A stretch of DNA of 64,000 nucleotides from Atrina japonica. Its lineage: Eukaryota; Mollusca; Bivalvia; Pterioida; Pinnidae. Under the pieces are notes generated by a model. It was not told where the DNA came from, ran no database searches, and saw only the letters and a list, made by a program, of their open reading frames with translations. Of this stretch, positions 15,221-29,700 are shown piece by piece (the stretch's first letter is position 1; every line of letters starts with the position of its first letter). The stretch spans positions 1,881,001 through 1,945,000 of the forward strand of contig BROG01000029.1 of assembly GCA_030159075.1 (NCBI GenBank). Direction: 5' to 3'. A program made the translations under genes and the position numbers.

Positions 15221-18200
15221 GTGTATATATAGACAATGTTCAGTTAAAATTGGCCTGTTGGGTTTTGGTAAAAAGTAAAAGAATATATGGTATACACATT
15301 GACAAAAATTCTGATATTTTCAATTTAGTTTGGTGTGTGTCCTTGACCTTTCACCTGATGACCTTTGACAGATGATAGCTGATTGACACCAGACAATATG
15401 TCATAACTAGAGCTCACTTGGCCCTTCAGGATTGGGAAACAAATACTGATGAATCAATACATGTCCCCTACCTGTGAAACTATTTTAAGTCGATGGTGGG
15501 CAATTACAAAACTTCAACTAGTCTTCAACCAACCAGACACAGAGCAAACCTTTAGTCCCCTCTTCTGTGATTAACTGGTAGGGGACTCAAAATCAAAGCA
15601 TGAGATTATCCTCTCCTTTCCAAAAAAAAAAAAAACCCAAAAACAAAAAACTGTTTCATTATTCATTTACATGTAATGATAAAGCTTTCCATTCTTTTCC
15701 GGAGGATAATTTCATGCCAAGAAAACCGTAGATTAATTCTTAAAAATATACATTGGCTAAACATGCATTCTGGGTGTCGTGATGAATCAATACATTTGTC
15801 CTGTACCTGTGAGACGATGATTAAGGGAATAGTGAGCTATTACAAATAACTAGAACCTTCACCAGACTGACTGAAAGACACTCCCCCCACAATATTTAAA
15901 AAAACCTTTTTTGCTTTAACATTTTGTTTTCTTCACAAGCAATGTTAGTGACAACCTATCATTTGATTTTTGTTGTATGACTGAAATTATAACATGATAA
16001 CTACACAGGGACAGGCCATGCAACTGCATAAGCTAACCGTATCCAGGCATAATGTGATCATTTTTGACAACAAAGCTCTTATTTCATTTTATCAGTCCAG
16101 CTTCTGAAAGCCTTAATATCAAACCAATATTTATTCCAGTTGCAGAAATACAGATGACACACACGCTCAGTATTAATTTGCCCCAATGTAATTTGTTTGC
16201 TAACATGGCACCTTCAAATTACTCTGTATTAAAGGAACTTGATGTGATCTGCTTCTTTTCAGAGCTTTCATCTGTGAATGATCAATGAGCTTATTATAGA
16301 ACACTTGTGTGACCCTGGGGACAGTGTGCATTGTATCAAAGCATTTTATTGATATTCTTCGTTACAAGGAAATGATGAGTTTGACAGTGATAAAATGGAA
16401 ATATTCAAAGTTATTATGATATCAAATGAAAAACACCAGATCTGTTTCTTGTGTAATCTTCAATAAGAAAAGATTTTTATGACTTAGGCATTCATTTCCT
16501 GCTTTTACTTTCAAATCACTGAGCATAAAATGTGTCTCCAGTAAACCATTTGATTTGAATGTTTAGCTAGTTATGGCAGACTAAAAAATAAATGACCAAA
16601 AAAAAAAAAAAATATGATAATGATAAAATAAGAGGTATAAAACACCTGAATGAAATTTATAACAGTGAGAATATACTGATCATAATGATTATGTCAAGTT
16701 TTGCCCCTTTTTAGAACCCCTATTGATACTAGCCCCAAAGGTATAGTTCATGCCAAGTTAAGTTAAAATTGGCAGATTGGTTTTTCAGAAAAAGTAAAGA
16801 ATGTCTAAAGGTTTACGATAAAAACCTGACACAGTAGAATTTCAATGAGTTGAATTTCTTGATGATTCGAACAAATGACAAAGCCCTGAATAATTTTGTT
16901 ATTTAATGCTACTTATAAACAATTTATAATTCAAACTTTTATGAGTCAAATTTCTCAATTTTTTAAATAAACTTTTGGGCCTATTTCTATAAAAACAACA
17001 AAAATTCCTATATATAATTTGAAATCAAAATTTAAATATGTAAAACATCACCCCATTATGGTTTTTCTCCTTGTTCACTCAATGTTTTAATTTCATGAAA
17101 ATTAAGCACAACTTATTTATTATAATGACCGTATATGTCTGAAATGGTTTCATTGAAGTTCCACTTTATTTCTGTTTACTTAGGTGCCTATTACCTTGAC
17201 AATGGACCACATGACTTTGAAACTTGGTCACAAATCCTTAGATAATTCCTTACAATTTCTTACATATCTTTTTATACAAAAAAATCAATCATTTTTCAAA
17301 TAATAAGCCATTTGTATAAAAAGTAAACTCATTTTATTCTCTAACTTTTCAGATACTGACTTAATAACCAGGTAATCCATATTTGAATGACATTTGATCA
17401 TTGGTTCATAGGAGGATTTTTTAAGATCACCAAACTTTTTGCTACTTTTGGAACCCCTATTGGTCCTATCCCCTCTTTTTTTTATGCAACTGAAGAATTG
17501 TCTCTTCAGAAAAAGTTGAAAAGTTCTACAAGCTAATGAAAAAAGTTTTGATTTAATAAACTGTATGAATAAAACTGTATCTTATTTCATTTGAAATGCC
17601 CACTAAAGGTTTAATGATGATTAGATTTTGTTCTCTTCTTAGATACTGACTTAACAATTAAGTATACAAAATTTGATATGTATCAGGTCATTGATTCATG
17701 AAAAGATTTTTAAAGATGTACCAATTTTTGGTCCTTTTTGGGCTCTTTTGGAATCCCTAAGGATCTTTTCCCCTATTCATTTGCACACTTAATGCAGCTT
17801 CACATGCGGATGGTTCATACCAAGTTTGGCTAAAATTGGTCAATGGGTACTCGAGAAGAATTGGAAAATGTCTAAAAGGTAATATCAGACAATGCACAAT
17901 GGATGAGACACAAAAGATGTTGTTTGCAATAGCTCACCAAGAGCCCTTGGCTTAGGTGACATAAAAATAAAAAAAAAACCAAAAAAAATCTTATTTAAAA
18001 CTTATTTTTATCAATCAATGACAAACACTAACAACATAACACAGGATTTGATTCATAGGAGAACCCTTGTGTGGCAAAATAAATAAATACATGTACATAT
18101 TTGTAAACAATGAACAAGCTGATATAAAAGCCAGGCTACAGTCGTTACTCTATAATAATAGAATTCAGATGGAGTCCAATATGCAATGAATGACAATCAA

Positions 18201-20715
18201 TATCCTTTTGAATAATGTCAGTTTCTGAAGAGTGAATCTTGGCTTGAAATTAACACCATTAATACAAATTAAATCTGATGAACCAAGGCTGTCAATCATG
18301 ACCGATCATCTGACAATGGTGTCTACTGAGGCATCATTTTTTAGCCATTAACTCAAATTAAAGATTTAATTCACATTCAGTTTCACAATCTAAACCAGCT
18401 ATAAACCGTTTATGACAATATAATGGATTACCATAAAAAATTAAAAAAAAAAAAAAAAGAAAAAAAAAAAGAGATATTTTACTGCAAATTAAATTTCAAT
18501 GAATAATATAATTAATGTGAATTCTACTGATACTGATTGTATGCAATATGTGTAATGAAATGGCTTTAGGTGAGGTACAGAAATTATAGCTGAATTAACA
18601 GACACTGACAGACAATAAACAATAAAATGTCACCAGATACTGAAAATGTCAAACCATGTACTGCAAATGTCATTGGATACTGACTGTCAGACCAAGTATT
18701 GAACAAGTTGCCAGACATCGGCAATGTCAAACCAGATACAGGCAATGTCAGACCAGGTACTGGAAATGTCACCAGATACAGGCAATGTCAGACCAGGTAC
18801 TGGAAATGTCACCAGATACTAGCAATGTCAGACCAGGTACTGGAAATGTCACCAGATACAGGCAATGTCAGACCAGGTACTGGAAATGTCACCAGATACA
18901 GGCAATGTCAGACCAGGTACTGGAAATGTCACCAGATACAGGCAATGTCAGACCAGGTACTGGAAATGTCACCAGATACAAGCAATGTCAGACCAGGTAC
19001 TGGACATATCACCAGATACTGACAATATCAGACCAGGTACTGGAAATTTCACTAGATACTGGTAATGTCAGATCAGGTATGGAAAATGACACCAGATACA
19101 GGCAATGTCAGACCAGGTACTGGACATATCACCAGATACTGACAATATCAGACCAGGTACTGGAAATTTCACTAGATACTGGTAATGTCAGATCAGGTAT
19201 GGAAAATGACACCAGATATTGATAATGTCAGACCAGGTACTGGAAATGTCACCAGATACAGGCAATGTCATACCAGGTACTGGAAATGTCACCAGATACA
19301 GGCAATGTCAGACCAGGTACTGGAAATGTCACCAGATACGGGCAATGTCAGACCAGGTACTGAACTTATCACCAGATATGAAATATGCCAGACCAGGTAC
19401 TGGCGATGTCGTCAAATACTGAAAATGTCAGACCAGGTAATGGAAATGTCACCAGATACTGACAATGTCTAAATACAATTATTTTATATGTATAACAGCA
19501 AAAAAGCAAAATGACATTCATGGGTTTGCTCCTGAATACTTGTATACCAGCAATAAAATAAAAGTACATTTCTTTTCATACTGAAAACCGTTATTTTTAT
19601 TTTCATATTTTACATTTTTGTCTTTGCTCAATACTTCTGTTACTGTATGAAAATGATATTATGAAGACTAAAGCTTTTGTCCAGTGTCAAAAAAATACAT
19701 ACAGTGAATACTGAAATCAGTGCTTTCATAGCCAACTTATTCAATAGTATCTTATAAGATTGTATTGTTTTTCATTTGTTCTTGTTGTTGAGTAAACTTT
19801 TTATAGGAGAAATTTAGAATCTTATGTATATTTAACTGAATATAATTCTCGTGGTTTCTGAGTAATTGTAAAAAATGCAGTCAAATCAATCAAAGACAAG
19901 TGAGTTAATTTTAAGATGCTAGAATATAGAAAAAAACCTAGCTGTACAAAATCTCAATACCTTTGTCACAGTGACATCTATTAAACTGTAGATTTCTCGA
20001 CATAATTGTGTCAAAAGTTCAATATTACAAGGTATGAAAAGCAAGCTGTGTACACTGCTTATATATTTATTGAAATCTATTTTATCTGCATGTTCCCAGT
20101 CAAACAGACATTAAACATACAGGAAAAAAATAATCAATAAGAATAAAGGGAAAAGCAAATCTTGTTGAAATTAGGAAATATTTAAAAAAAAAGATTTATC
20201 AGAAATATCATTCAATGGAACAGAAAATAATGAAATTAAAATAATCAACTGATATTATGAAGCATGGCTAAATGTACATGTATGTTAGTCAAACCTGTTT
20301 TAGATATACCTTTTTTATCACAATTACATGTTTTATTGCTGTAGTGTTAGATGAGATGGTAAGTTTATAAGTCAAACTTATGTATGTTGAACAAGAGACT
20401 TCAGGACTTTGTTTGAACCTGAAATATCACATATTTTGCATCTCTGAAAAGCTGTGAAATCCTTTAAAAGTTTCTTTACTCTCAAAAGAATAAAAATAAA
20501 AAAGGTTGTTTTGATTATAAACTGATTCATTATCAAAGGTATAATAGCGAAATCATGTCGCTATGCACTCATATCTACAGAAAAATGGAGACTTTTTTTC
20601 TTCCCTTCTGTAAACAGTAAATTCTCCGAAGTTTAAAGAGAATTTTTCTTAATAATTGCTTTTGGCTTAATTTAACAAGAAGCATGACTACTTAAAACCC
20701 TTTACTCTCTTCCCT

Positions 20716-20782
<67 letters not shown>

Positions 20783-23700
20783 TTAAGTGTGTGTGTTTAT
20801 GTCCTTGCTTTAGTGGTTGTGACTGAATTAGAAACATTATTATAACTATTTTCTTATTCATATTAGAGGCTGATCTTTATGACTTTTTCATTAAAATCAA
20901 AATATATTGAGTAAGATATGTACTGGGAATATTTTTTATGCTTCCGAAGTTTTCTTCAAATGAACAATCATTTTCGTCTATGTCTATAATTGTATGCTAT
21001 GGGTAAACAAAAAGTATATAGTATAGTATGAAGCATATGTGGTTTCATCTTAAACACATCAGAATCAAATAAAATCAAATGAGCATTGAGTGATATCTAG
21101 GACTGGTTCCTGTAACTACCAGAGATTTTCAACCCTATCATATGGGGTCGACATAAGGCCTCATTCCAAATGCAAAATCAATGAATTGTCTCCCAATTTG
21201 CAGTGAAAATTTCAATACTAAAGTCAAATGACAATGAATTTGAAGAGATTCTTGCATTTTCACATAATTTTGTGTATTTTTGGATTTCCCTATTTCAATA
21301 AAATGTCGCTAAAATTCCCAACCCAAGAGGCCCAGGCCCCAGTCCAAAAAGAGGATGGAAAATCCCTGACTATAAATAATTCAAAATTACATTTCTTACC
21401 TGACTAATGTCTGCTGGTCTACTCATGTGTTCTCCAAACTTGCCTATTAATGACCCACTTACATAATCACTAAAAAAGTAGAAATAAGAAACAATATCTT
21501 TAGATATCTTTCTAGAAATAACTGAAATGTAAAAACATTGAAACTACCGTCTTGTAACACATGTAATTAAGTGTATTATATTTGATATTAGCTTATTACT
21601 GTGTGAATGGCAAGTGCTGAAAAATATCAACCTCTTTTGTACAATTAAAGCATTTAGTAACAAAACTGAATGAATTTTTATGTCAATATTTTTTCATATT
21701 AAATTTCATTTGTATAGACAAAACTACACATATGTTTCTATCATTATCATCAGACTACACAAGATCGTTGTGGCAGAATGACTCAACGAGAGCGTAGCTC
21801 CAGTTGAATCCTACCGCTACAATGATCAAGTGAAATCTGATGATACAGATAGAAATATTTGTGTGGTTTTGTATCTATTACATGCTACTTATTTATTTAA
21901 TTGTGTTCACAAATTAAATATTTATTCCTCTTTTAGCGTTCATACCACTGGGTAATATATATTAATGTCAAAATTCCGCATCATAAAAGTGACATTAATG
22001 ACGTCATCAAATATACTAGATAAATGGATCTGACATCATCAAATATTTTAGATGAAAGGAATTCCATTTAGAAAAGTAGTTCTGATAGAATTTCCATATT
22101 CAACTGCAGTTCAATACAACATTACGTATTGAGCTCTGTATTATATCTATGATTACACAGATGTATGATAAATATATTTATCATACCTCATGTTTGTTAA
22201 ATTATTCACTATTGGATTAAAGATGCATTAGCTGTGTTTACCAACAATTTTTTTTCTTCAATTTTTTCTACTTTTATTACATCTACTTGATGTTCATTAA
22301 CAAATTAGACCGAAACACAGGTATAATAAAGCTTATATTCCTATATATTTTGCGAAAATAAGGTCAGGTCCAATGTGGTTTTCTTATACAAATAGTATAG
22401 TCGAGTTAATCAAATGCAAGTAACAATGTGTCAAACCTGGGTTTCTCAAGCAATTTTCATTAAATATACAGAGATTTAAGAATTTATATGCCTGTGTATA
22501 TCTCTATTTTGTCTTTGGTTATCGATCTATTAAAGTAATAAAAATGGAAGAAAATTTTTTTGAAAACAAACACAGCTAATGCTCCTTTAAAAGCAGTCAC
22601 ATGACAAAAGATAATAAGGATATGTCACCAAAAATTCGCCTCCGAGGGAAACACCCCCAAGGTAATCATGTGATCGTGGTATAATACCTTCCCTGCCAAT
22701 GGCAACAGGGGATAATACGTCTTATTATCACTATATCAGAGTTACCACCCTTTGATCACTCATTTGACAGGGAATACAAAAACACCTCAAATCTCACGAG
22801 ATTACAGGGGCAACGCACTAATGTGTAAATAAAAACAAAGTAGCTTTATAGATTAAATGGATGTCAAATATGCCTGTGAAACACTGTATCACAGTAGACT
22901 ACATCTCGGATAGCAGAAAAAACATTTTATTTTGCCAAAAAGTGACTAGATTTAGTAAGACGAGAAGGACCTAAAATAAATATTGTGTCATACACTCGCC
23001 ATTTGATAAGAAGAGTTCCACTAATGGAAATAAGACGTATACCAAGGAAATAACCCCTTATCGGCAAATCTCATGTGCATGTAAATCAAATGCACTGTAC
23101 ACTGATCATGAAGTGCATCCATTTTTCGGGCAAAGCTGAGATAGAGTAAAATATATAGCATAAAAGCATTATGTTGCATTTAATTCATGAGTAATAAATA
23201 ACATATGGATTCTATTAAGTTTTAACACCAAGGTAAACAGTCAGCCACTTAATATTTTATCTAAAACTATTAGTGAATGACCGTGACATTTATGTAATAA
23301 AAAAAATGAACATGTAAAACCGCTGATGAATGCTTTCGCCCTCTCCATTGGTTTGATAAGTTGATAAAATTTTGTACTCTAAATATATCAAATAATAATC
23401 TCATTCAATTTTGTTTTTCTGATTGTTTATTTTGGTAAAATAATATATTTATGACCCTCTGGGTCGGGATACATCCCAAATTGTCTCCCTGGGAAGGGTT
23501 ATTTCACTCTGGCTTTGCCCTGGGGAAAATAGCCCTTCCCAGGGAGACCATTCCGGATGTAACCCTCCACAAAGAGCCATAATTGTATAATATATATGTC
23601 TCTTCATTTCATTATTGATATCTATTTAGATAGATTCAACGCCCGTGGATAAAGAGTGTTGTTGGTTTTCATGCACACACACATGCACACACAGACACAC

Positions 23701-26700
23701 ACACATTCTTTTTATGATGCATTCGGACATGGAGTATACAACACAATTTAATATCATGACCATAAATATGTATATAAACAGGACTAGGTTTACTATATCA
23801 AAGTCACCATTTGATAAAGTGTTGTGTATTGATCATGCTGAAGGACATTAAGCTCTGGAGAAAGATACTAATCGCACGGGGCATAAACACTACAAAAATA
23901 TGAATATCAATGTAAACGGAGTGAAACAAGTCACTAAATGTATTGTAGTGAAATAAATTATCCAATTGCTAAACTGTCCCCTCTATATATATGATTCTGT
24001 CTCTCAAGATCAAGGATCTTGGAATATATTGTGTTGGGACTGTCCATTTGTCTACATCTTAAACTTTCATAGCGCCATTTAAAAAAATCATTTATAGGAG
24101 TTTATTTGTCTGGCAAAATTCAATGCTCCTTGGTATGCTCAGTGGCATTTCTGTCTAACAAACACAAATTGCTGAATTTACTTTGCTTTATTCACGTCAA
24201 TGCTTAAGCAACATATGCAGGATACCTTATACAGTCAAACTTGTCTATAAAGGCCACTCAAGAGAACATGCAAAAGTGGCTGTTATAGACAGGTGGTTTT
24301 ATAAAGAGGTTTATTCATTTTAAAAAAAATTATAAACTAAGGCTCTGTTTGAATGGCCTTTAAAAACAGGGCCCTTTATACAGAGGTGGTCTTTAAGTTT
24401 GACTCTACATATACCACTGTTTACAAAATTTCTATATATCTATTACATATAATATCATGACTGTATTTGGTTTCTTTTCATTTATTGCTATTTTTAGACT
24501 CACCAAGTAAAGTTCACTTAAATTATGTATTTGGAGACAGCTGCATAAGAAATGTATTGTCATTTTCTTTTACCTTTGCTACGGACTTAATGATTGTTTA
24601 AAGGGGGCATTAGCTATGTTTTCAATAAAAATCTATTTTGTTTTTTACCACTAAGATTGATATATAAGAACAAATAATAGATACGCACAGACACAAAAAT
24701 TCTTATATTTCTATATATTTTGTGAATATAAGATCAGGTCCAGTGTCACATGCATATACAAAATGATTAATCATTTGCAAACATATAATTGCCAAACCTG
24801 GATTTCTCAAGCAATTTTCACAAAATATATAGGAATTTAAGGATTTTTATGCCTGTGTATGTCTATTTTTTGTTATTGTACATCAATCTAAGTTGTTAAA
24901 AAGTAAGAAAAAAATTTGAAAAAAACACAGCTACTGTCCTTTTAATTTAACCTATCATGTTTTCTGGTAAAATTGGACGTTGCTTTTTGTCTCATCCAAA
25001 AGACCCCTGGACTATTATATCTTATGGTGAGCAGTCACAACTGGTATGAAAAAGTCAAAAGTCAAACAAGATTTGAATTTAAAACCTTCTGTTTGCGATG
25101 ATAATGCTCCAGCACTAAACCACCATAAACAGTCTGACATTTCATTTTATGTATTTGTACTAATATTATTTACCTGCCCAGAATGGAGTCGAAGGCAATC
25201 ACTGCATTATCACGCTGTAAGGCTAATACAATACTTGGTCCAGAAAGTAACTCTGGCAACTGAAAAATAATCAATAGCACAGTATAGTAAGTAAATACAA
25301 GGTTTGAGCTAGATTATAAAAAGGGAGATAACCCAAGTGTCATCTCAAGTGTTTTTTTTTTAAGTTTTAAAAATAATAACAAAATAATAATGCTAACACA
25401 ATACTTGGTCCAGAAAGTAACTCTGGTAACTGAAAAAAATAATCAATAGTACAGTGTAGTAAGTAAATATCAGGTTTACGCTAGATTGTGAAAAGGGAGA
25501 TAACCCAAGAGTCGACGCAAGTTTTTTTTTTTTTTTAAAGTTTTAAGAATAATAACATAATGAATAATTATAAAAATTGTTGGATTTTTGTTTATCATTA
25601 CCATCCTACAAATATTTCCTGTTGTACAAGTGACGTTATTTTACTTTATTACAAGATAAGAAGAATTTTTGCATTCCTCACCTGTTTAAAACTCCCAGCA
25701 TTGACTACATGAAGAAATACCTCTGCCTGTTCCTTTGTAAACCAGATCATTCTAGCTCCAACTATTTCAAATCTTACGAAAAAAAAATATGAGAAAATTT
25801 TTGATAACTGTGCTTCCTGTTACCACTATGAATGGTTTATCACTCAAATGCAAGCACGTGTTAAGAAATGGTATGCTTGTTTATTTAGATAACTGTGCTT
25901 CCTGTTGCCACAATGAATGGTTTATCACTCAAATGCAAGCACATGTTAAGAAATGGTATGCTTGTTTATTTGTGCAGTAGTACTATTAGAATAGAAATAA
26001 CTCTTGTCATTGTGTCTAAGAGAAAATATATATTTTGAATTAGTTCATTCTTTACCAATTGTGGTATTTTGCCACTAAGAAGCACAGATTTAATCATTAT
26101 TACTTGTCTTCAAATTCTACACACTTTAATTCTTAAACATTAATACTTTAATGAGATTCTAGTACAAATGTGTATGCCCTGAGACCTATCAAACAGTAAT
26201 CTATGAATAATTAAATTTATCAGGTTCCAGCATAGAATTATAGATAAATTGAGGTGTATACCGGCTGCTCTGATCTTAAAAAAGGAGTACTTTTACAGGC
26301 TATCATTCTTGCATTAGCTTATGTTTTTTTTTTAATTTTGTAATAACTTGGTGAGTCAATCAAAATAAATACTTTATAAATGGAAATTTTCTCTCCTGTG
26401 TAATGTCCACAATTTCCATTAATAGATTATAGGGCAAATTCAAAATGAAAGCGAAATTTGATCAGCAAATAGTGTCACATCCTATGATACAGAGTTTCAT
26501 GATATCAAAGAAATTTGCTGCCATATTGAAGAGTGAAATTTTGCCTTTGAATACACTATAGTAATGAAAGAGATTCACAATTAATAACAGTGATTATTTG
26601 CGGTGTAGGGTTATTGACAAAATAAACCCCCACACCGAGCATCTGTACAACACTAATAATTACAACTACCAAGATACATACCCATATTTGACTAAACTTT

Positions 26701-29700
26701 CAATGATTTCTACATAAGCGTAATCCCCTCGGTCATGTATATGAAGCAGCGATGGTTTTAAAACAATACAGGTCGTCTGAAGCAATAAATGTGATTCTGA
26801 AATAGAGAAAAAACTCTTCGTTATAAAGCATAAACCAGATAAAACAGCCTGTTTGTCAGCTAATATCTAGCATGTCAATAACTTTGCTTTGTTTCATGAT
26901 GATAAGTTTAACATTTAACATAGAATATTTGAAATTGTTTATGTATGTGTATTTTGCATTTGTCGTATGTCATACTCAATGATTTTTCGGTTTTGAATGA
27001 TAACCATGAAAAGCTTGTTACAAATGTCACAGAATACCTGGGAAAAGACAAACTACCAGCTTTAAACATTGACAATTTTCTCCAGTGAAAGATCCAGTAG
27101 GGCAGTTTAGAATACTGAATTAAGGAGAGAAACATCAGGATTTAAACCTTAATGCTATAAACACATCAAAAATCCAAACTATAATCTTCATAGTGTATGC
27201 CAATTATGGTAAAAAAACGACGAAATTGAATGCTGGAATCTGACATATTGTTAACTATTGTAATAACTCAAAATAACACTACCTAAGATTTCCTGTGTGC
27301 AATCACCGATGTCATGTATAATAATGTCTCTATTATTGTGGTAACACACATCAATAATATCATCCACTGCTGGACAAGGTATCTGAAACCAAATTACAAA
27401 GATTTATGATTGATTTTCTCATATAATGATACGAGAAGCATGAGGTAGATAAAAATAGATAATCAAACATCTAAAAGACACTTTTTAATTGATGAAGTTA
27501 GATCATATACATTGTTGATGAATATAGAAGGTATTTCATCATGTTCATAATAATATTAATGAATTAATACATGTCCCCTACCTACAAAAATATAATTTAG
27601 TGGACTTTGAGCTACTACAAAACATAAACTGAATGGACTAACACATTTCACATGTGGATTGTAATTTATTAGAAAACTCTAACCAAAACCTTAACCAGAT
27701 GGACTAACTTAGGCAGAACCTATGCCACATGCCCCTTTTCACTGGTAGGGGAATAATTATATCATTTATTGATGAAACTATTTATGAAGCTTACAGTTCA
27801 ATCTGCAGACCAACCATATTTCAATGGGAAATTTATTCCATGGTAAAAAGTTATAAATACATACAAGACTGTATCATATAAATACCTTCTCTTCCTTGAG
27901 GTCTTCCGTCTCCGTACAACATAGACCATCAGGAAAAAATAATTTCTGTTCATGGATGGCATTTATATAAGTTGTTGATCCTAAAAAGAGAGAGAATAAA
28001 TATGAGAAAATGCAACTTTATAAAACAACAAGAGCTTTTCAGAAAACAACAAAGCTTACTGAAATGGGTGTAATAATTAAAATAGGTATTTGACCCATAG
28101 CTCTTAGGTTTTAAGGTCAAAGGACTGGTAAATATTTTGATTCCTTTAGCTCAGGTTAAAAATTTTGAAAAGCTGGTCAAAGTCTAAGGTCAAGGTCACT
28201 AGGTGAAAAGTAATGGTACCAAATGAAAACTCTGGTCATAAGAAAGCTTAAAAGCTATAGCCCAGGTAAAAGTTTTTGAAAAGTAGGTCAAAGTCCAATC
28301 ATAAGTCAAGGTACCAAATGAAACCTCTGGTCATAAGAAATATATATGTGAAATATCAAATCCCTATCCCTCATGGTTTAAAAGCTATAGCCAAGGTTAA
28401 AGTTTTTGAAAAATAGGTCAAAGGACAGACACCACCAAATATTTTCCCATAGGCCTCAATGCTAATTTACAAAACTTCAGGTCACTGTCACTCCCACGTT
28501 TATTAAATCTGGGTCAAATAAGTACCCTGTGCTGAAAGATCAATATTTTTGATAACAAAATATGCAATCAAAAGTATAGGTTGCCGTTGCATTTTTACTT
28601 CAAATTTTCACTTGTTTACAACTCGTAGTATTCCGCACCAAAGGAAAATATCTATTCTCATCTGACCCCTCCCTTTAAATTTTCAACCGTCAACCCTATA
28701 ATTTCCAAAGTATTACTAATATTCATATATTTTTTTTATCACCTTAATTTCACCTATTAATGGCAAAACTTATTTTTTCATTTAATGACCAATCAGATCG
28801 CTGGGCTCATTTTACCCTCCGCACAACTTTGGGTGTCCAAAATGTCTGCGCCCATGTTGTAAACAAAGCTGGTGTTTTTCCCAAAGTCCAAGGTCTGATC
28901 ATAAGAAATCTATATGTGAAATATCAAAGCCCTATCCCTCAGTGTTTAAAAGCTGTAGCTGAGGTTAAAGTTTTTGAAAAGTATGTCAGAGTTCAAGGTC
29001 AAGGTCACTTGGTAAAAAGTCAAGGTCCCAAATGAAAGTGCAGGTCATAAGGAATCTACATGTATATGATATATCTAAGTCCCATCCCTTGCAGGTAAAC
29101 AGATATAGGCCTGGTTTTGCTGGGGTATGATATTCGCTTTCCGGACTATCGTCCCGGCGAGCTAATTAAGATAACAACAATTAACTTTAGTGCCATGTCT
29201 GGCAATTAGACATGCTCTTTTAAATATATACAGGCAAAAATAGTAAAGAACTAACATGCCTGTACATAGCCTTACACTTATATAAATGACATTCAGTGCA
29301 TAGTTAAGAGATATGTAATTTCACTCTATAAGTCGGAAGTGTACTGTGGCAATCTCATATTCAAGACAGCAGGGGGACGGTCTTTTCGTCACAAAAAAAA
29401 CTTGCGTCCAAGAGTAAAATTTAATGAAGACTTTGGATATAAAAGGGTATGTAACTTGCGTCCAAGAGTAAAATTTAATGAAGACTTGGGTATGTAATAT
29501 CCTATAGAGCTGCACAACATTGTATTTTTGTACAAAAAACTGGAGTCATTGATTCTCAATAATGTCTGACAGTTTTGTCTAGAACAGACAGAAACAATTA
29601 AACACATTTTCTGGATATGAAATAACAGTTTCCAATTATGGGAAACTTTAGCACAATGAATAAATGGCAAACTGCAAATCAATATTAAATTTAATTGTTT

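Larger units (their letters stand above)
2575..21399 (-). other. Terminal intron of the DNAAF8-like gene (18.8 kb)
   Basis: It separates a phase-0 donor at 21399 from a phase-0 acceptor at 2575. It holds repeats at 3.0, 4.8, 6.9, 8.2-9.3, 9.5, 11.8, 12.9, 15.4-15.9, 16.7-17.9 and 18.6-19.5 kb, listed separately where they can be bounded. I see no further exon in it, but a short one cannot be excluded. Confidence 0.6.
2503..27382 (-). other. NDK-like module 5 and C-terminus (coding exons 21-26)
   Basis: Exons 27283-27382, 26682-26796, 25682-25772, 25174-25259, 21400-21469 and 2503-2574 encode TTCIVLKPSLL (Lys1651), YGFEIVGARMIWFTKEQA, LSGPSIVLALQRDNAV, LIGKFGEHMSRPAD and a last 23 residues beginning AQKMLMFFF. 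That last piece matches the 'sAEkEIglWF' helix that follows the active site of NDKs, which is the main support for the distant last exon. The phosphohistidine position aligns with Ser, so the module is probably inactive. The acceptor at 2574 is TTTTGCAG, phase 0 to phase 0. Confidence 0.65.

Noticed and set aside
15106..15375. 89-codon open frame
   Set aside because: Its core is a translated TA microsatellite.
18656..19222. 188-codon open frame with repeats
   Set aside because: It is a reading of the 40-bp minisatellite; all three frames are open for the same reason and there is no homology or splice context.
18630..19468. CRISPR-like array
   Set aside because: Units are contiguous with no unique spacers, in an animal intron.
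25046..25270. 74-codon plus frame
   Set aside because: Antisense to coding exon 24 and its flank; the minus strand has the splice sites and NDK motif.
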